Origin: Paracoccaceae bacterium
Lineage (GTDB): Bacteria; Pseudomonadota; Alphaproteobacteria; Rhodobacterales; Rhodobacteraceae
Reading direction: 5' to 3'
DNA length: 9,534 bases
Assembly: GCA_007129775.1 (NCBI GenBank)
Contig: SKUV01000103.1
Span: 1 to 9,534, forward strand
Shown here: positions 6,504 through 9,534 of the stretch, piece by piece
Layout: the number at the start of each line of letters is the position of its first letter
Position numbering within the stretch: the first letter of the stretch is position 1
Notes under the pieces: generated by a model
Told to the model about the DNA's origin: nothing
The model's input: only the letters and a program-made list of their open reading frames with translations
The model's database searches: none
Program-made: the position numbers and the translations under genes

Positions 6504-7491
6504 GGGTCGCCCCCGCCGCTGCCTCGGCGCTGTAGAGATGACAGGCCACCTGCCGCCCGCCCGGGCGCGGCTGCGGCTCCGGCCGCTCGGTCCGGCAGCG
6601 GTCGAACACCTTGGGGCAGCGCGGGTTGAAGGCGCATCCCGTCGGGATCGCATTGAGCCGCGGCATCGCGCCGGGGATCTGGGTCAGCCGGTCGGCCGTC
6701 TGGGTCAGCGTGGGAATGGAGCCCATCAGCCCCGAGGTATAGGGATGCTCCGCTGCCTGCACCACGTCGCGCACCGGTCCGATCTCGGCCAGCCGCCCGG
6801 CATAAAGCACGGCCACGCGGTCGGCGGTTTCGGCGATCACGCCCATGTCATGGGTGATCAGCATGACCGCGGCGCCGCGGCTGGCGCAGATCTCTTTCAT
6901 AACGTCGATGATCTGGGCCTGAACGCTTACGTCGAGCGCGGTGGTCGGCTCATCGGCGATTACCAGTTCCGGCTCTGCCGCCAAGGCCAGCGCGATCACC
7001 ACGCGCTGGCGCATCCCGCCCGAGAAATGGTGCGGGTAATCGTCGATCCGGCGCCGCGCGGCCGGGATGCCCACCTGATCGAGCAGGGCGATGGCGCGTT
7101 CGCGGGCCTCCTTTTCCGACACGGACAGATGGGTGCGGATGGTCTCGGTGATCTGCTCGGCCACGGTATAGAGCGGGTTGAGCGAGGTCAGCGGATCCTG
7201 AAAGACCATGCCGATGCGCCGGCCCCTGATGCGGCGCATGGCCTCGGGCCTCAGGTTGTCCACCCGCTCGCCCCGCAGCCGGATCTCGCCGCCCGCGATG
7301 CGGCCCGGGGGCTCGATCAGCCCGATGATGGCGGCCCCGGTGATCGACTTGCCGGCGCCGGATTCGCCGACCATGCCCAGCACCTCGCCCTCGGCGATGT
7401 CGAAGGACACCCGGTCGAGCGCGCGGAGCGTGCCGCGGCGGGTCGGAAACTCCACCACCAGATCGCGGACGGACAGAAGCGGCTCGGCCAT
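6496..7491 (-). CDS. Peptide/nickel-type ABC importer ATPase, DppD/OppD-like
   Basis: This is the first ATP-binding subunit of the importer. Its 331 residues contain Walker A GESGAGKS (42-49), Q98 in VFQDP, signature SGGMRQR (157-163), Walker B LVIADE (176-181), TALD (184-187) and the switch histidine H214. The C-terminal domain has HPYTSGLMGSIP (from 249) and four cysteines, C286, C292, C299 and C317, in the same pattern as its partner. SGGMRQR is typical of D-type subunits, while F-type subunits usually have SGGQRQR. ATG 7491 is chosen because it shares its A with the TGA stop of the permease upstream (TGATG) and has GAGG eight bases before it. Starts further upstream would run far into the permease gene. 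The two ATPases are paralogues that probably form the nucleotide-binding heterodimer. Both begin MAEPL. Confidence 0.94.
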   Translation of the reverse strand: MAEPLLSVRDLVVEFPTRRGTLRALDRVSFDIAEGEVLGMVGESGAGKSITGAAIIGLIEPPGRIAGGEIRLRGERVDNLRPEAMRRIRGRRIGMVFQDPLTSLNPLYTVAEQITETIRTHLSVSEKEARERAIALLDQVGIPAARRRIDDYPHHFSGGMRQRVVIALALAAEPELVIADEPTTALDVSVQAQIIDVMKEICASRGAAVMLITHDMGVIAETADRVAVLYAGRLAEIGPVRDVVQAAEHPYTSGLMGSIPTLTQTADRLTQIPGAMPRLNAIPTGCAFNPRCPKVFDRCRTERPEPQPRPGGRQVACHLYSAEAAAGATHG

Positions 7492-8501
7492 CAGCGCAAC
7501 CTCGGGTTCAGCGCATCGCGCAGCCAGTCGCCCAACAGGTTGACCGACAGCGCCAGCGCCAAGAGCGTGACCGCCGGGAAGGCGAGGATCCACCATTCGC
7601 CCGAGAACAGGAAGCCTTGACCGATCCGGATCAGCGTTCCGAGGCTGGGTTGCGTCGGCGGCACGCCCACGCCGAGGAAGCTGAGCGTTGCCTCGGCGAT
7701 GATCGCCAGCGCAAGGCCGATGGTGGCGATCACCAGCACCGGCCCCATCACATTGGGCAGGATATGACGGGCCACGATCCGCACGGGATGCACGCCGATC
7801 ACGCGGGCGGCCTGCACGTATTCCTTGTTCTTCTCGACCATTGCTGCGCCGCGCACGACGCGGGCGTATTGCACCCATTCCGATAGCCCGATGGCCACGA
7901 TCAGCACCCAGATCGCCATCGTCTCGCGATAGGCGGGCGGGATGAAACCGCGCGCCACCCCGAAGATCAGAAGCGCCAGCAGAATCGAGGGGAAGGTCAG
8001 TTGCACATCCGCCACCCTCATCAGCAGCCCGTCCACCCAGCCGCCGCGATAGCCCGCGATCAGCCCCAGCGTGATCCCCAGCACCATCGCGAAAAGCACC
8101 GCCGAAAAGCCCACGAAAAGCGAGATGCGCGCGCCATAGAGGATCGTTGACAGCACATCGCGCCCCTGATCGTCGGTGCCCAGCAGAAAGGTTTCGCCGG
8201 TAAAGGCGTTGGGCTCCATCGGCGGGGTGAAGCCGTTCATCAGGTTCAGCGTGGCCGGGTTGAAGGGATTATGCGGCGCGATCCAAGGCGCGAAGACCGC
8301 GGCCAGAACGATCAATAGCGCCACGATGCCCGAGACCAGCGCCACCGGCGATGTCCGGAAGGAATAGGCCAGATCGCTGTCCCATACGCGTGCCAGCGCG
8401 CTGGGCCGCGCGTGCATCTGTGTCGCCCCGATGGGCGGGGCCGCCATCGGGGCGCTGTCGGGGCCGCTCTCGGGCTTGGGTATGTTGTCCGGGTTCGACA
8501 T
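7491..8501 (-). CDS. Peptide/nickel-type ABC importer permease, DppC/OppC-like
   Basis: This inner-membrane subunit pairs with the B-type permease to form the channel. The 336-residue protein starts with about 50 hydrophilic, proline-rich residues that are likely cytoplasmic and unstructured. The first membrane helix lies near 53-75, followed by the C-type signature LLGTDDQGRDVLSTILYGAR (106-125), and further helices near 128-150, 160-182, 195-208, 254-276 and 304-325. The cytoplasmic coupling loop with the EAA-like motif is at 227-250 (EYVQAARVIGVHPVRI, then RHILPN). The end, LLGDWLRDALNPRLR, is typical of C subunits. The start ATG at 8501 is supported by GGAGG nine bases upstream, which lies just after the stop of the B-type permease; the gap between the two genes is 15 bases. 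The N-terminal extension is somewhat longer than in E. coli DppC. The substrate cannot be deduced. Confidence 0.94.
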   Translation of the reverse strand: MSNPDNIPKPESGPDSAPMAAPPIGATQMHARPSALARVWDSDLAYSFRTSPVALVSGIVALLIVLAAVFAPWIAPHNPFNPATLNLMNGFTPPMEPNAFTGETFLLGTDDQGRDVLSTILYGARISLFVGFSAVLFAMVLGITLGLIAGYRGGWVDGLLMRVADVQLTFPSILLALLIFGVARGFIPPAYRETMAIWVLIVAIGLSEWVQYARVVRGAAMVEKNKEYVQAARVIGVHPVRIVARHILPNVMGPVLVIATIGLALAIIAEATLSFLGVGVPPTQPSLGTLIRIGQGFLFSGEWWILAFPAVTLLALALSVNLLGDWLRDALNPRLR

Positions 8502-8516
8502 TGCGCTGCCCCTCCC

Positions 8517-9500
8517 CTAATGCCGGGCCGCGCCACGATCCACGCGAAGGCGCGGATCGACGGCATAATATAGCAGATCGACCACAAGATTGATCAGTAC
8601 GAACACCAGCGCGATCAGCATCAGATAGGCGGCCATCACCGGCACATCGACAAAGCGCACCGAATTGATGAAGAGCGCGCCGACCCCCGGCCATTGGAAC
8701 ACCGTCTCGGTGATGATCGAAAACGCGATGATGGAGCCCAGTTGAAGGCCCGTGATGGTGATGACCGGCACCATGGTGTTTTTCAGGGCATGGCCGAAAT
8801 AGACGGCGCGGTTCGACAGGCCACGGGCGCGGGCGAACTTGATATAGTCGGTACGCAGCACCTCCAGCATTTCGGCCCGCACGAGGCGCATGATCAGCGT
8901 CAACTGGTAAAGCCCCAGCGTGATCGCCGGCAGGATCAGCGCCATGCGCCCGCTGTCGGTCAGCAGGCCGGTCCGCCACCAGCCCAGTGTCACCGTCTCG
9001 CCCCGACCGAAACTGGGCAGCCACTGCAATTCCACCGCAAAGACCCAGATCAGCAGGACCCCGATCAGGAAGGTGGGCAGCGACACACCCACCAGCGACA
9101 CGGTCATGATCGCGCTTGCGCCCCAGCCGCGCCGGTTGATCGCCGTATAGACCCCGAGCGTGACCCCGCCCAGAAAGGCGAAGAAGCCCGAGACAAGCGC
9201 CAGTTCCAGCGTTGCCGGCAGGCGCGACAGGATCAGTTCCATCACTGGCTGCTGCAACCGGTAGGAGATACCGAAATCCCCCTGCACGGCGCGGCCGATG
9301 AAGGTGGCGAACTGGACAACGAAAGGATCGTTGAGCCCCAGCGCCTCGCGCAGCGCCTCGCGGTCGGCGATGGTGGTTTCCTGTCCCACCATCGAGGCCA
9401 CCGGATCGCCGACGAAGCGGAACAGGGAAAACGACACGAAGGCCACCACCAGCATCACGACGAGTGATTGCACGATGCGGCGGATGATGAAGGCGGTCAT
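8517..9500 (-). CDS. Peptide/nickel-type ABC importer permease, DppB/OppB-like
   Basis: This is the B-type inner-membrane permease, partner of the C subunit. The 327-residue protein opens with the family-typical MTAFIIRRIVQSLVVMLVVA and a first helix at about 9-29. A periplasmic segment follows with LREALGLNDPFVVQF (near 50-64) and GDFGISY (74-80). Further helices lie near 98-120, 130-158, 187-205, 243-265 and 288-312. The EAA-like coupling loop is at 218-241 (DYIKFARARGLSNRAV, then HALKN), and the motif FQWPGVGALF (268-277) and the end YYAVDPRLRVD are standard for B subunits. ATG 9500 fits the family N-terminus and has GAGG ten bases upstream. It is the first operon gene in view. A substrate-binding protein gene and the promoter would be expected further right, outside the window; only 34 bases remain before the edge. 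Confidence 0.95.
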   Translation of the reverse strand: MTAFIIRRIVQSLVVMLVVAFVSFSLFRFVGDPVASMVGQETTIADREALREALGLNDPFVVQFATFIGRAVQGDFGISYRLQQPVMELILSRLPATLELALVSGFFAFLGGVTLGVYTAINRRGWGASAIMTVSLVGVSLPTFLIGVLLIWVFAVELQWLPSFGRGETVTLGWWRTGLLTDSGRMALILPAITLGLYQLTLIMRLVRAEMLEVLRTDYIKFARARGLSNRAVYFGHALKNTMVPVITITGLQLGSIIAFSIITETVFQWPGVGALFINSVRFVDVPVMAAYLMLIALVFVLINLVVDLLYYAVDPRLRVDRGAARH

Positions 9501-9534
9501 GGCGAAGGCCCCTCGGGCGGGAAGATTTGCCGCG

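Noticed and set aside
5511..6653. Longer N-terminus for the DppF-like ATPase
   Set aside because: The added 50 residues are low-complexity R/P/S-rich and overlap the previous gene; the family start is MAEPLIEVEGL at 6503.
5445..7620. Long + strand frames opposite the ABC ATPase genes
   Set aside because: Antisense shadows; the - strand carries complete Walker A, signature and Walker B motifs.

Overview
The window looks like a piece of a high-GC alphaproteobacterial chromosome, most likely from the Rhodobacteraceae. Three things suggest this: the strongly GC-biased codon use, the eukaryote-like type II NADP isocitrate dehydrogenase, and the C-terminal domain at the left edge, which resembles a protein I associate with Rhodobacterales. 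This placement rests on pattern recognition, not on a search.

The left part (1-3968) is read on the + strand. It holds the 3' end of a larger gene (to 265), icd for isocitrate dehydrogenase (423-1637) with a clear intrinsic terminator (1661-1686), a decayed YitT-family membrane protein gene (1745-2059), and the translational GTPase gene typA/bipA (2148-3968). The YitT relic joins the family's N-terminal tip directly to its C-terminal third. It also carries an in-frame TAG, after which the family's conserved C-terminal tail continues in frame.

The middle (3969-4405) is a convergent intergenic region. It contains a possible terminator hairpin at 4346-4367 and one doubtful small glutamine-rich reading frame (4142-4324). 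I see nothing else in it that can be supported.

The right part (4406-9500) is one tightly packed operon on the - strand. In transcription order it holds two permease subunits of a peptide/nickel-type (Dpp/Opp) ABC importer, its two ATPases, and an exported serine hydrolase of the beta-lactamase/penicillin-binding-protein fold. The genes overlap or lie within 15 bases of each other, so translational coupling is likely. The promoter and, presumably, the substrate-binding protein gene lie beyond the right edge. A periplasmic hydrolase made together with a peptide importer suggests hydrolysis and uptake of the same class of substrate, but the substrate cannot be read from the sequence.

I found no mobile element, tRNA, rRNA, CRISPR array or clearly new system. 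The points most worth a second look are the YitT relic, the importer-hydrolase operon, the inverted repeat upstream of icd, and the unexplained region between typA and the operon.
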